Of a DNA stretch of 64,000 nucleotides, positions 18,494 through 26,522 are shown one piece after another. Each line of letters begins with the position of its first letter. The stretch's first letter is position 1. This DNA comes from JANQIO01 sp043585095 (GTDB lineage: Bacteria > Pseudomonadota > Gammaproteobacteria > Pseudomonadales > Halieaceae), in contig CP121321.1 in NCBI GenBank assembly GCA_043585095.1, positions 3,162,001 through 3,226,000 of the forward strand. The letters run 5' to 3'. The position numbers were made by a program, and so were the translations under genes. The notes below the pieces were generated by a model. It was not told where the DNA came from. It was given only the letters and a program-made list of their open reading frames with translations, and searched no databases.

Positions 18494-19764
18494 ACGGCGC
18501 TGGCAACAATCGGCCCGCAGCCCCGCAGCGTGTAAACCTGCTCATTTAGAAAAACACCCGCTGCGATGCCCGACACCTCTTCCGACTGATCCATACCCTT
18601 ACGAGCTGATCTCTCTTTGCAGGCATCACGGCTACTAGCGGATACCAGGGCCGCGCCCGGTTCTGACTGCGCTTGCAGGCGGCAGGCCACATTGACAGTA
18701 TCGCCCCAAATATCAAAAGCATATCGGCTACGCCCCAGCACCCCTGCCACCAGGCTGCCGCTGTGCACCCCTACGCGCAGACTGAGTGGCATATTAGTTT
18801 GCTCGGCGATAATGCTGACCTGCCGCAGTTGCGCCTTGGCAAGCGCGACTGCAGCCGACGCGCCGGCGTCGGAAGAAGTCAAACCCGCCACTGCTAAATA
18901 GCCGTCACCCAGAGTTTTGATTTTTTGAACCTGATGCTCAGCACAAAGGGTGTCGAATGCCGTAAACAGGCGATCCAACAGCGCCACCAATTGGCCCGGC
19001 GCAAGCGTGCGTGCTAGCGCACTGAACCCCACCAGGTCGGCATACACTACCGTGGCCACTGGCACCCAACGCGCCGGCCGGCGATGGGGATGGGTTCGCA
19101 GCATATCAGCGACTTCTGCTGGCAACGCATTGTGTAGCAACGCAGTGTTTTGTTTGTGCAGCCTAACCAAAGAGCGCTGCACGCGGCGCAGCCGCTCGCT
19201 CTCTCGAAACAGCCTGCGACGGCCTCGATTTATCTGCGCAAGACCAATCATCGACAGTAAATTGGTCGGTAACAGGTAAGCTGCATCAATTGCGCTCAGG
19301 GCAGGCCCGGCCAGAAGCACCGCCAGCGCGCTGCCTGCCACACCGCATAGACACTGCAGCCGGTAGCTGCAGGGCGAGAACAGGTAGGCCCCCAGTACCA
19401 ACAGCAGCAACGCGCCGCTGCCAGCATCACGGGTTTGCAGCACCGCACCGTAACAAGCCATGGCAGTCAGCAATCTCAAACTGCTAATGCGATCCCGGCC
19501 ATCGACGCTGCCCTCCTGCCAGGTGGCCAACAGAACCAGCACACCGGTCAGCAGAATGCCCATACGCGCAAGGCTTGCAGTCAGCACGTCCGAGGAGTGC
19601 ATTAAGTCGAAAGGCCAGAAGCTCAAAAAGCACAGCAGGGCAACCGTCCACAGTAACCGGAGCTGCTTTTTCTCTACTGCAGACTGACTGCGTCGAAAAC
19701 GCTGCTCGCGCTCCGCCTGCAGAAACTCACCACTCCAGTTAGAGAGTGTATTACCTTGCCTCAT
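18406..19764 (-). CDS. Membrane class III adenylate cyclase
   Basis: 452 residues. Roughly six hydrophobic segments span about 38-175, then a short helical linker and a class III nucleotide cyclase domain (about 232-400). The metal aspartates are D243 (YADLVGFS) and D287 (LGDGYLAVAG). K283 and D351 occupy the adenine-selecting positions, and N358 and R362 (NVACRL) the transition-state positions, so cAMP rather than cGMP is the expected product. The catalytic half is complete. The membrane part is a likely sensor of unknown input. The last 30 codons overlap the opposing kinase-like gene. A CRP-type site about 2 kb away (21600) makes local cAMP signalling plausible but unproven. Confidence 0.88.
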   Translation of the reverse strand: MRQGNTLSNWSGEFLQAEREQRFRRSQSAVEKKQLRLLWTVALLCFLSFWPFDLMHSSDVLTASLARMGILLTGVLVLLATWQEGSVDGRDRISSLRLLTAMACYGAVLQTRDAGSGALLLLVLGAYLFSPCSYRLQCLCGVAGSALAVLLAGPALSAIDAAYLLPTNLLSMIGLAQINRGRRRLFRESERLRRVQRSLVRLHKQNTALLHNALPAEVADMLRTHPHRRPARWVPVATVVYADLVGFSALARTLAPGQLVALLDRLFTAFDTLCAEHQVQKIKTLGDGYLAVAGLTSSDAGASAAVALAKAQLRQVSIIAEQTNMPLSLRVGVHSGSLVAGVLGRSRYAFDIWGDTVNVACRLQAQSEPGAALVSASSRDACKERSARKGMDQSEEVSGIAAGVFLNEQVYTLRGCGPIVASAVYPDDVGADKAAITACATSSALPRSQSTV

Positions 19765-20257
19765 CGCCCTTCCCTGGTCGACTTTGTCTAGAGCCTAGCA
19801 GGCCAATACCAACTTCGCTGGAGCATGTCCGGAGATGTCCACGAACGTGTCCTCGGACATGTCCGGTACGCGTCCAAACCGAGGGTGCAGGCATTCCATA
19901 ACCGCGCAAGCCCCTGATTACGGGCTTCGCAAAGTTGGCAGGCAGATTGCAGTAACAACTAAAGGAAACGCGCCGACACCCTCACCGACGCAGCGGTCAT
20001 GGATGACCCGCCACAAGGAAGTGGTTAACAGTGCCCCGAAAAGCGGCCTGCCAGGATGGCACTGGATGAGACAAAAGCAAGGAGGCTTGGTGTCGGCGCG
20101 TTTCCCGCTTTTTATATGGCGACCTTAACGCTGCGGAGCAGCCAAAGTTCGATAAATTATTTTTATCGATGTGCGCATAAAGTTTTGATTTACTCTCGCC
20201 GCGGCCCTGATGGATAGTTGCCTCGAATCTGCTCAATCGGCGTTCCGGAGGATATAT
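19765..20257. other. 493-base non-coding region with structured elements
   Basis: No credible gene: a 97-residue frame at 19835-20128 has no family likeness or good ribosome site and runs across the inverted-repeat element. Present are repeated ATGTCC motifs with the perfect palindrome CGGACATGTCCG (19854-19865), the 142-base inverted-repeat element at 19964-20105, and an AT-rich hairpin at 20150-20168 (CGATAAA-TTATT-TTTATCG). The last 100 bases presumably hold the promoter of the small gene at 20258. Confidence 0.6.
19964..20105 (+). repeat. 142-base element closed by 17-bp perfect inverted repeat
   Basis: GGAAACGCGCCGACACC at 19964-19980 is repeated in perfect inverted form at 20089-20105. 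The 108 bases between fold further: GCGGTCA/TGACCCGC (19993-20011, one bulge), CCAC/GTGG (20011-20024), and CAGTGCC/GGCACTG (20029-20064). Directly after the closing arm on the plus strand comes CGCTTTTTATAT, so the arm plus T-run could act as a terminator. It could be a small structured RNA, a palindromic repeat element or a relic of a miniature transposon; I cannot decide from one copy. Confidence 0.6.
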
Positions 20258-20476
20258 ATGGGACAGCGCACGAGTGAATCCAACCTGAGCGACAGCATCG
20301 ACGAGTTTTTCGAACCGATGCTAGGCGATGTTCTGGACGGTGAGTTTGAGGACGAGGCCCCTGCGTCTCGTAAGAAAAACCGTCTGGCAGAGCTGCGTCG
20401 CCGCGCAGAAGAACGCATTGAAGCCAAGCGTATGCGCGACGAGTTGGATTATATGGATCTCGACTGGGAAGACTAG
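20258..20476 (+). CDS. Small PA3496-type putative regulatory protein
   Basis: A 72-residue, highly charged protein: acidic N half (FFEPMLGDVLDGEFEDE), then a basic helix KKNRLAELRRRAEERIEAKRMRDE and the acidic end YMDLDWED. The pattern resembles the small PA3496 family of Pseudomonas-like bacteria, described only as putative regulatory proteins. The start at 20258 is chosen because GGAGG sits about seven bases upstream (GGAGGATATATATG); the in-frame ATG at 20210 lacks such a site. The function is unknown. Confidence 0.75.
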   Translation: MGQRTSESNLSDSIDEFFEPMLGDVLDGEFEDEAPASRKKNRLAELRRRAEERIEAKRMRDELDYMDLDWED

Positions 20477-20498
20477 TCAGTCTGGATCAGGCTTATTT

Positions 20499-20523
20499 TT
20501 AACGCCGTCAACGACGGCGTTAA
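20499..20523 (+). terminator. Perfect 11-bp stem hairpin after small gene
   Basis: TTAACGCCGTC pairs perfectly with GACGGCGTTAA around AAC. It lies 22 bases after the small gene's stop. T residues precede rather than follow the stem on the plus strand, so it would be an atypical terminator or an mRNA-stabilising stem. Confidence 0.4.
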
Positions 20524-20697
20524 GGCAGCTTTCCCCTCAAAAAACGCCCACCCCGCAGTGACAGCGCAACGTTAACTGTCCTTGCGACGCTCTTCATTCG
20601 CCATTCAGAGCGGCCCGGTTCTCTCACAACCTTCGCAAACACTGATGGCCGTCTGAGCCTCCGAAGGTTCTCATACATCAAGAGCGCTGCGCCGGCG

Positions 20698-21540
20698 TTA
20701 AAGATTCAGGCCATCGAATACATCTAGCACCGACTCAATAAGCTCCAGTTTGGCGGAATTGCCCCGGTACGCCGCGACCAAACTGCGCTGGTAATCCGGC
20801 GCGTTTTCCACCGCATACAGCTTCGGCTTACTACTCTCGGCGGCACTGGCCAACAGATACGCGGCGCCTCCAGTGTCGACCAAAAAGTGCTGTGCAGATT
20901 CACTGAGGTTGGTGCGCAGGACGGGTGAAACGGCATCGCCAAAATGCTTGGCATGAAAGCGTGCAAATGAACTACCCCAATCCACGTAAACGTAGTCACG
21001 CGCCAACGCCTTGGCAACACTCGCCTTCTTGTCGCGGCTATACAGCCGCAGCGTAACCTTGCCGATCTCCCGCGTCTTAAACTCCGGCAGACTCGGTGGG
21101 TCGTAGGAAATCGCTATATCCAGCGTTCGATCAAGCAGCATCTTTGCCGCCGCATCCGTCATATGACCCTCGGTTCGCAGCACGATTTCTGGCATATCCG
21201 TATGCAGCTTCGCCAAACAGCTCTGCAGCCCGCCGCTCCAAAGGCCAGATCGCACGCCGATATGTATCTGGCTAATTTGCCCGGTTTCCAGCGCCAGTTC
21301 CTGCCGCGCTCGCGTCCATGACAGCAGCACGGTTTGCGCGTGCGGCACCAGGCGCTCGCCCTCACTGGTGAGTTGAATATTGTTGCGGCTGCGCAGGAAT
21401 AGCTTTACGCCCAGCAGGGTTTCGAGCTGTCGGATACGGGCGCTCACCGCGGCCTGAGTTAGATGCAGATTGTCAGCAGCCTTCCCGAAGTGGCGGGTTC
21501 GACGGACCTCCAGAAAGGTTTTTAGCAGTTCGATGTCCAT
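20698..21540 (-). CDS. LysR-family transcriptional regulator
   Basis: 280 residues from the ATG at 21540, which has a strong GGAGG site five bases upstream. The N-terminal winged helix-turn-helix (about 2-62, FGKAADNLHLTQAAVSARIRQLE) is typical LysR. The start MDIELLKTFLEVRRTRHFGKAA resembles the HdfR-like subgroup. The C-terminal effector-binding domain covers about 90-275. The divergent neighbour is a small membrane protein gene 241 bases away, the usual arrangement for a LysR target; that gene is therefore a candidate target. The effector is unknown. Confidence 0.9.
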   Translation of the reverse strand: MDIELLKTFLEVRRTRHFGKAADNLHLTQAAVSARIRQLETLLGVKLFLRSRNNIQLTSEGERLVPHAQTVLLSWTRARQELALETGQISQIHIGVRSGLWSGGLQSCLAKLHTDMPEIVLRTEGHMTDAAAKMLLDRTLDIAISYDPPSLPEFKTREIGKVTLRLYSRDKKASVAKALARDYVYVDWGSSFARFHAKHFGDAVSPVLRTNLSESAQHFLVDTGGAAYLLASAAESSKPKLYAVENAPDYQRSLVAAYRGNSAKLELIESVLDVFDGLNL

Positions 21541-21599
21541 AACCACCTCCGCGCTTCAGGGCGCCAGGCTCACCTTGTGCCAGCAAACCGGAAAGCGCA

Positions 21600-21615
21600 T
21601 GTGACCGCTGTCACA
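21600..21615. promoter_or_regulatory. CRP/Vfr-type binding site
   Basis: TGTGA-CCGCTG-TCACA matches both consensus half-sites of CRP-family regulators exactly, with the correct six-base spacer. It lies 60 bases upstream of the lysR start and about 170 bases before the divergent small membrane gene. A second, imperfect site (TGTGA-CATGTG-TCCCA) follows near 21643. Confidence 0.6.
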
Positions 21616-21781
21616 CTTTACCTCGGGATGCCCTCAAACAACTGTGACATGTGTCCCAATGTGCTCTGTGCCCGCTGGTAAACCCCGCCCCAGCAGCGAC
21701 ACTTAGGGTCACACAAGGGCAGCAAGCGTCACAAATTGACAGCTTCGCACATCACCCGACGCTTTTTGCAGGTGCATAGGC

Positions 21782-22108
21782 ATGAAGTCACTTTTTATAT
21801 CACTACCCTGTTCTCTCGTCGTATCACTACTCGTGACAGACGTGGCACTTTCGACTCTCGGCATCGCCCGGGAAGCCGACTTGTTGTTGCTGATCGTCGC
21901 GGTACTCACGGTTTTTCTGTATGAGCGCGGTCTGGCTGAACTCGGCATCATTGGTGCGATTTCCCTGTTCGCTCAAATAAACGCCCAGGGGCTGGGCGGC
22001 CAGACCGTTGCTCCCGATATTATGTTAGCGCTACTGATTGCGCTAATCATAATGCCGCAAGGCATGCGGGCTCTCGGCGTTTATGTCGAAACGCACAGGG
22101 CCGGCTAG
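21782..22108 (+). CDS. Small two- to three-span membrane protein (tandem copy 1)
   Basis: 108 residues, largely hydrophobic, with segments at about 5-25, 34-52 and 80-96. The end motif APDIMLALLIALIIMPQG is repeated in altered form in the gene at 22354, and both share the order ELGIIGAISLFAQIN/ELGVIGLVTLFAELN. No known function is recognised. It is divergent from the LysR gene, with a strong terminator right after it. Confidence 0.7.
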   Translation: MKSLFISLPCSLVVSLLVTDVALSTLGIAREADLLLLIVAVLTVFLYERGLAELGIIGAISLFAQINAQGLGGQTVAPDIMLALLIALIIMPQGMRALGVYVETHRAG

Positions 22109-22140
22109 ATTCGGGAAGCAACAAACATGTCCTAACTCCT

Positions 22141-22166
22141 ACCGGCGTCCAACGCCGGTTTTTTTT
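22141..22166 (+). terminator. Intrinsic terminator
   Basis: ACCGGCG pairs with CGCCGGT around a four-base loop (TCCA), followed directly by a run of eight T residues (22159-22166). It ends the small membrane protein gene at 21782-22108. This is the clearest intrinsic terminator in the window and means the two tandem small genes are separately transcribed. Confidence 0.92.
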
Positions 22167-22267
22167 GCCTGGCATTCGATAATGCGTGAGAGCAGCTTCA
22201 CACTTCGGGCAATGCGATGCTACAGCGGAGGCAAAGAATGATCAGTTTGAGAGCTATGCACGGTTGA

Positions 22268-22322
22268 TACCGCGGCGTTGCCGTATTGTCGTTGTCATTG
22301 GAGTGACAAGCGCTTCGCGGTA
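22268..22322 (+). repeat. Nested inverted repeats in leader of small membrane gene
   Basis: Outer arms TACCGCG (22268-22274) and CGCGGTA (22316-22322) enclose the inner hairpin TTGTCA/TGACAA (22292-22309). The structure lies about 30 bases before the next gene's start and could be a leader structure or overlapping operators. Confidence 0.4.
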
Positions 22323-22353
22323 GATAGCGCATCAACTCTCAGGAGCTACGACT

Positions 22354-22662
22354 ATGAATTCCTATATTGTGCAGACACCCACCGCATTGATTCTCGCGGC
22401 ACTTATTACCCATGTTGGTTGGGCAACTTTCGGCATGGAAGCGTCAATGCTGTGGATGACCGTCAGCGCCCTGGTCATGACAGCAGTGCTCGCACCTCGC
22501 AGTATTATAGAACTTGGGGTCATTGGATTGGTTACACTGTTCGCTGAGCTTAACAGTGCGATCGCTCCGGACATAATGCTGGCAGTCCTTGCCGCCATCA
22601 TTCTCTTCCCAAAGGACTTGTTGCCATTCTCTTTGGGTGCGCGACCATCACAGGCGGGCTAA
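22354..22662 (+). CDS. Small two- to three-span membrane protein (tandem copy 2)
   Basis: 102 residues, with hydrophobic segments at about 10-28, 33-50 and 75-92. It is visibly related to the product of the gene at 21782: ELGVIGLVTLFAELN and APDIMLAVLAAIILFPKD match its counterpart motifs, so the pair is probably an old tandem duplication. A CAGGAG ribosome site lies about nine bases before the ATG. The function is unknown. Confidence 0.7.
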   Translation: MNSYIVQTPTALILAALITHVGWATFGMEASMLWMTVSALVMTAVLAPRSIIELGVIGLVTLFAELNSAIAPDIMLAVLAAIILFPKDLLPFSLGARPSQAG

Positions 22663-22743
22663 GCCCCGGACTGAAAAAGCGCGGCAAGCCGCCATCGCTA
22701 ATCTAGCATCTCGCCGGTGCACTCCGGTGCGGGAATATCGTTT

Positions 22744-23574
22744 CTAGTGGTCTACCAAACCTGCGTTTTCAGCCTCAGTTTCGGCCTGCCAGAAGAACAG
22801 GTTTTGCTCGACGAAGAAGAAGGCAAACAGCCAGAGGAAGGCGTCCCAGAAATCCAGGAAGTCGCCTTCAAAGCCCCAATAAACGGCAGCGACAAACAAA
22901 ATGCTGTAGAGCACCACTTTCAACATCTTGCTGATCAACAAGGGCCGGCCCGTGTAGTCACCGCGCAGCTGCATGCGCACGTCGACTTCCAGCAGCAGCA
23001 CAACCAGTATCCAGGTGACGGAATTTATGACGTCCGCCCAGGCCAGCAGTCGCGTTCGCAACAGTCCTGCATCGTCAGTCAGCACGTCTTTGCCACCCAC
23101 CTGCCAAAGCTGACCCTGAAGGCCCGCACAGGTTTGCCCGGTAAGCTCAGCAAACTCATCCAGCTTAACCAGCACTGACCAGTCTTCGCCTAGAAGGGAG
23201 CAGGCATCCGTCACAGCCAGCAGTGCCACCTTGTTATAGAACAGCATTTCACCAATGTAGCCGTAACAGGCAAAGCCGATAAACAGGAAGGCCACTGCGC
23301 GCAGGCCATGCAACGCCCAGCGCGTTAACCCTTTGATAGCCTCATCGGGCAATACATAGGTTTCGAGCTCGAACATCAGCAAAAGCACGACCCATGCGGT
23401 GGTGTCGATGGTCGCGGAGAAAGCCTGTACCAAAAGCTCTAGCGTAAAGCCCTCATCAAAGAGCTGCAGCGCTGTTGCCGTTTCCTCCTGCAAAAACAGG
23501 AATATATTCAGACCCAAAAGTGAATAGATCAGGTACTTGAGTACCGAGAACCAGCGTGGAATGTCGTGGGTCAT
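22744..23574 (-). CDS. Unrecognised multi-span membrane protein
   Basis: 276 residues with about five to six membrane segments (near 12-28, 58-72, 88-110, 185-202, 212-230 and 240-255). A soluble loop at about 115-180 carries two cysteines (C124 in TDACSLLG and another in GQTCAGLQG) that could form a disulfide in the periplasm. The C-terminal part is rich in aromatic residues (DFWDAFLWLFAFFFVEQ). I do not recognise the family. It converges with the small membrane gene (81 bases apart) and lies downstream of the puuA-like gene in the same direction, about 150 bases away. Confidence 0.72.
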   Translation of the reverse strand: MTHDIPRWFSVLKYLIYSLLGLNIFLFLQEETATALQLFDEGFTLELLVQAFSATIDTTAWVVLLLMFELETYVLPDEAIKGLTRWALHGLRAVAFLFIGFACYGYIGEMLFYNKVALLAVTDACSLLGEDWSVLVKLDEFAELTGQTCAGLQGQLWQVGGKDVLTDDAGLLRTRLLAWADVINSVTWILVVLLLEVDVRMQLRGDYTGRPLLISKMLKVVLYSILFVAAVYWGFEGDFLDFWDAFLWLFAFFFVEQNLFFWQAETEAENAGLVDH

Positions 23575-23727
23575 TGATGAATTTCCATAGGCTTAAGTGA
23601 TGCGCCCTGCAACGCAGGGAGCGCAACAACGATGCGCGAAACAATCAACACTATCATCCTTGCGGATAGGGTCGCATTCCCTCAGGCCAAAAATCGATAC
23701 TGATTGCCCAATCTGCGATCGCAGCGT

Positions 23728-25125
23728 CTAGACATTTAGCAACAGGTGCTCGCGCTCCCAGGAGCTGATGACCTGATTAAACTCTTCAAATTCATCCAGC
23801 TTGACCGCAGCATAACCTCGCAGAAACAGCTCGCCGAAAATATCCTGCAGCTCCGGAACACTCTGCAAGCTGCGCAGACCCTCCTCAAGACTGCGCGCTA
23901 CTTCAACGCTGTCTTCATTCGCCGTGCCCTGGTGAGGCTCGCTGGGGCTTAAGCCTAGACGCATGCCCAGCAACCCGCTGGCAAGCGTGGCCGCGAAGGC
24001 CAGATAGGGATTGGCGTCAGCGCCCGGGAAGCGGTTTTCAATGCGCATTGCCGCCGCATCACTTTGCGGTACGCGGAATGCCGTGGTGCGATTGTCGTAA
24101 CCCCAGTTGAGGTTAATCGGCGCTGAAATATCGGGCGCGAGGCGCCGGTAGCTATTCACATTCGGCGCATACAGGCTGATAAGAGACGGCGTGAAACGCT
24201 GCAAGCCCGCAATGTACTGCAGGAAAGCCTCGCTGGCTTCACCGGCGTCGTTGGCAAATATGTTGCGCCCGTTGGCATCCAGCAGACTCTGGTGGATATG
24301 TAAGGCGCTGCCGGGCTCTTGCTGCATGGGCTTGGCCATAAAGGTCGCGTAAAACCCATGCTTATGAGCGGTTTCGCGCACGGTGCGCTTAAAGGTAAAG
24401 ACCTGATCAGCCAGGCTGAGTGCGTCGCCATGCACAAAGTTGATCTCCATCTGCGCTGCGCCGTTCTCATGGATGAGGGTATCGACGTCGAGCTGCTGCG
24501 CTTCGGCAAAGTCATACATGTCTTCCACGAAGTCTTCGAACTCTGCCACCGCATCCATGGAGTAGGACTGCCGTGAAATCTCCGCACGGCCGCTGCGACC
24601 TGTTGGCGGCTCCAACACATAGTCTGCATCGACATTGCGTTTAACCAGATAGAACTCAACCTCGGGCGCCACCACTGGCGTGAGCGACAGGTCTTCGTAA
24701 AGCGATAGCACACGGCGCAACACGCTGCGCGTGGAGAGCGGATGCAATTCACCCTTCTGTGTATAGCAATCGTGGATGATAGTCGCCGTTGGTTCACGCG
24801 CCCAGGGCACCACGCGCAGTGTGCTGGGGTCGGGTTTGAGCAGCATGTCCGTATCGGTCGGCTCGACCAGATCCCAATGCTCATCGGAGTACTCACCCGT
24901 TACGGTCTGCACCAGAATGCTTTCTGGCAGCTTTGGATATCCCGCGCGCAAATAAGCCGCCGCGGGTATGAACTTGCCACGAGCGTTACCGGTGAGGTCT
25001 GGCACCAGCGCCTCAACTTCGGAAATATTGTGCTCAGTAAGCCACGCACCGATAGTCTCTAACTCAGCTTCGGTCATCGCCGTGCTCATATTTTCGCCCG
25101 TACTGCCTGCGCCATCCGCACTCAT
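23728..25125 (-). CDS. puuA: Glutamine synthetase family, gamma-glutamylputrescine synthetase-like
   Basis: About 465 residues from the ATG at 25125, which has AAAGGACAG upstream; the frame is open to 25182. The glutamine synthetase fold is shown by the beta-grasp N domain, VAPEVEFYLVKR (metal-binding glutamates), HENGAAQMEIN, GSALHIHQSLLD and NRTTAFRVPQ. Members of this class ligate glutamate to putrescine or other amines instead of ammonia. The divergent neighbour is a gamma-glutamylputrescine oxidase-like gene, which supports a role in polyamine catabolism. Exact amine preference is not determined. It is probably controlled by the TetR regulator at 26519 through the shared operator region. 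Confidence 0.88.
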   Translation of the reverse strand: MSADGAGSTGENMSTAMTEAELETIGAWLTEHNISEVEALVPDLTGNARGKFIPAAAYLRAGYPKLPESILVQTVTGEYSDEHWDLVEPTDTDMLLKPDPSTLRVVPWAREPTATIIHDCYTQKGELHPLSTRSVLRRVLSLYEDLSLTPVVAPEVEFYLVKRNVDADYVLEPPTGRSGRAEISRQSYSMDAVAEFEDFVEDMYDFAEAQQLDVDTLIHENGAAQMEINFVHGDALSLADQVFTFKRTVRETAHKHGFYATFMAKPMQQEPGSALHIHQSLLDANGRNIFANDAGEASEAFLQYIAGLQRFTPSLISLYAPNVNSYRRLAPDISAPINLNWGYDNRTTAFRVPQSDAAAMRIENRFPGADANPYLAFAATLASGLLGMRLGLSPSEPHQGTANEDSVEVARSLEEGLRSLQSVPELQDIFGELFLRGYAAVKLDEFEEFNQVISSWEREHLLLNV

Positions 25126-25167
25126 TGCTCTGTCCTTTTGTTTAAAGCATTGATTATGGCAGTAACT

Positions 25168-25205
25168 CGAATTATTATTCAACTTTATTATCGAACAATT
25201 ATTCG
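25168..25205. promoter_or_regulatory. Two operator-like palindromes between puuA and puuB
   Basis: CGAAT-TATT-ATTC (25168-25180) and CGAACAATTATTCG (25192-25205) share the same CGAA/TTCG arms, with starts 24 bases apart. They lie in the 89-base gap between the divergent puuA-like and puuB-like genes, where both promoters must be. The TetR protein at 26519 is the obvious candidate to bind them. Confidence 0.6.
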
Positions 25206-25214
25206 GTTTATTCT

Positions 25215-26522
25215 ATGTCTTCAAACAGCAGTATGCCTTCGGGCACGTCTCGCCATGTTGACTCCTGGTATGCGGCCACCGCCAATCGCAGTCTGTCGTA
25301 CCCGGCCTTACAGGGCGAGACCACGGCCGACGTGGTTATCATCGGAGGCGGGTATACCGGCCTGTCCACCGCGCTGCACCTGCGAGAGCGCGGCTACGAC
25401 GTTGTGTTGCTAGAGGCGGAAAAAGTTGGCTGGGGCGCGTCAGGCAGAAACGGCGGTCACTGCAGCACCGGCCAGCGCGCCGAACAGGAAGAACTGGAAG
25501 TCATGGTCGGCGAAGCGCACGCTCGACAGCTCTGGGACTTTGGTCTCGAAGCCGTAGATACCGTTTGCAGCTTGATCGATAAGTTCAACATTGACTGCGA
25601 GCTGAAAGAAGGCGATCTGTTCTGCGCCGTCAAGCCCGGTCACGTTGCCGAGCTTAAAGAGCACGTTGACCACATGCACAGCCAGTACGGCTACGACAAG
25701 ATGCGCTTTATTGAGCGCGATGAGCTCAACACCATGACCAGCTCGCGGCGCTACTACGCGGGCATCATGGATGACGGCGGCAAGCATCTTCACCCTCTTA
25801 ATTATGCCCTGGGCCTGACCGCCGCAGCCGAGGCGGCTGGCGCAAGGATATTTGAAAACAGCCGCGTTACGGCTTACAAAAAGGGCGAGACCGTCACCGT
25901 TTCCACGTCAGAAGGTTCAGTCAAGGCAAAGTACATGGTGCTGGCCTGTAACGGATATCTGGAAAACCTCTCTCGGCAAGCGGCCGGCAACATCATGCCC
26001 ATCAACAACTATGTACTGGCGACAGAGCCTCTGGGTGAAGAGGTCGCCCGCCAGCTGATCCGCGACGATGTGTGCATGGCGGACAGCCTGTTCGTGATTA
26101 ACTATTGGAAGCTGTCGAAGGACTGGCGGTTGATCTTTGGCGGTGGTGAATCCTACCGCCGCAAGTTCCCAAGTGACCTGAAAGGCTTTGTTCGTAAACG
26201 CATGCTGCAGACCTACCCGGAATTGGCGAACACTAAAATCGATTACGCCTGGGGCGGCACGCTGGGCATTACCATGAATCGTATGCCGGACTTTGGGCGG
26301 CTGGATAGCAACATCTTTTATGCACAGGGGTATTCAGGGCACGGCGTGCCGATTGCCACGTTGGCAGGTAAGCTGATGAGTGAAGCCATCGCCGGCACCG
26401 CAGAGCGCTTTGACGTTATGGCAAGCGTACCCACCACGCGATTCCCAGGCGGCACCATGCTGCGCTGGCCAGGGCTGGTGTTAGCCATGAGCTACTACGC
26501 CGTGCTCGATAGGCTGGGTTGA
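25215..26522 (+). CDS. puuB: Gamma-glutamylputrescine oxidase-like FAD enzyme
   Basis: 435 residues of the DAO-type flavoprotein family. The FAD dinucleotide site VVIIGGGYTGLSTALHL is at about 40-56, followed by EAEKVGWGASGRNGGHC, a sequence typical of PuuB/OrdL enzymes. The C-terminal FAD contact GYSGHGVPIATLAGK is intact. Such enzymes oxidise the gamma-glutamylated amine to the aldehyde with release of ammonia and hydrogen peroxide. The pairing with a puuA-like synthetase and a TetR regulator defines a polyamine-use locus. No strong ribosome site is seen before the ATG at 25215, and ATG at 25233 is a possible alternative. Its stop overlaps the regulator gene. Confidence 0.88.
   Translation: MSSNSSMPSGTSRHVDSWYAATANRSLSYPALQGETTADVVIIGGGYTGLSTALHLRERGYDVVLLEAEKVGWGASGRNGGHCSTGQRAEQEELEVMVGEAHARQLWDFGLEAVDTVCSLIDKFNIDCELKEGDLFCAVKPGHVAELKEHVDHMHSQYGYDKMRFIERDELNTMTSSRRYYAGIMDDGGKHLHPLNYALGLTAAAEAAGARIFENSRVTAYKKGETVTVSTSEGSVKAKYMVLACNGYLENLSRQAAGNIMPINNYVLATEPLGEEVARQLIRDDVCMADSLFVINYWKLSKDWRLIFGGGESYRRKFPSDLKGFVRKRMLQTYPELANTKIDYAWGGTLGITMNRMPDFGRLDSNIFYAQGYSGHGVPIATLAGKLMSEAIAGTAERFDVMASVPTTRFPGGTMLRWPGLVLAMSYYAVLDRLG

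Noticed and set aside
19964..20105. Integron attC site
   Set aside because: No RYYYAAC/GTTRRRY core ends and no integron integrase or cassette array in the window.
19835..20128. 97-codon frame in the gap before the small PA3496-type gene
   Set aside because: Crosses the 17-bp inverted-repeat element, has no ribosome site and no family likeness.
24156..24896. 246-codon frame within the puuA-like gene
   Set aside because: Same strand, other frame; arginine- and serine-rich product with no motifs. The puuA reading is complete.
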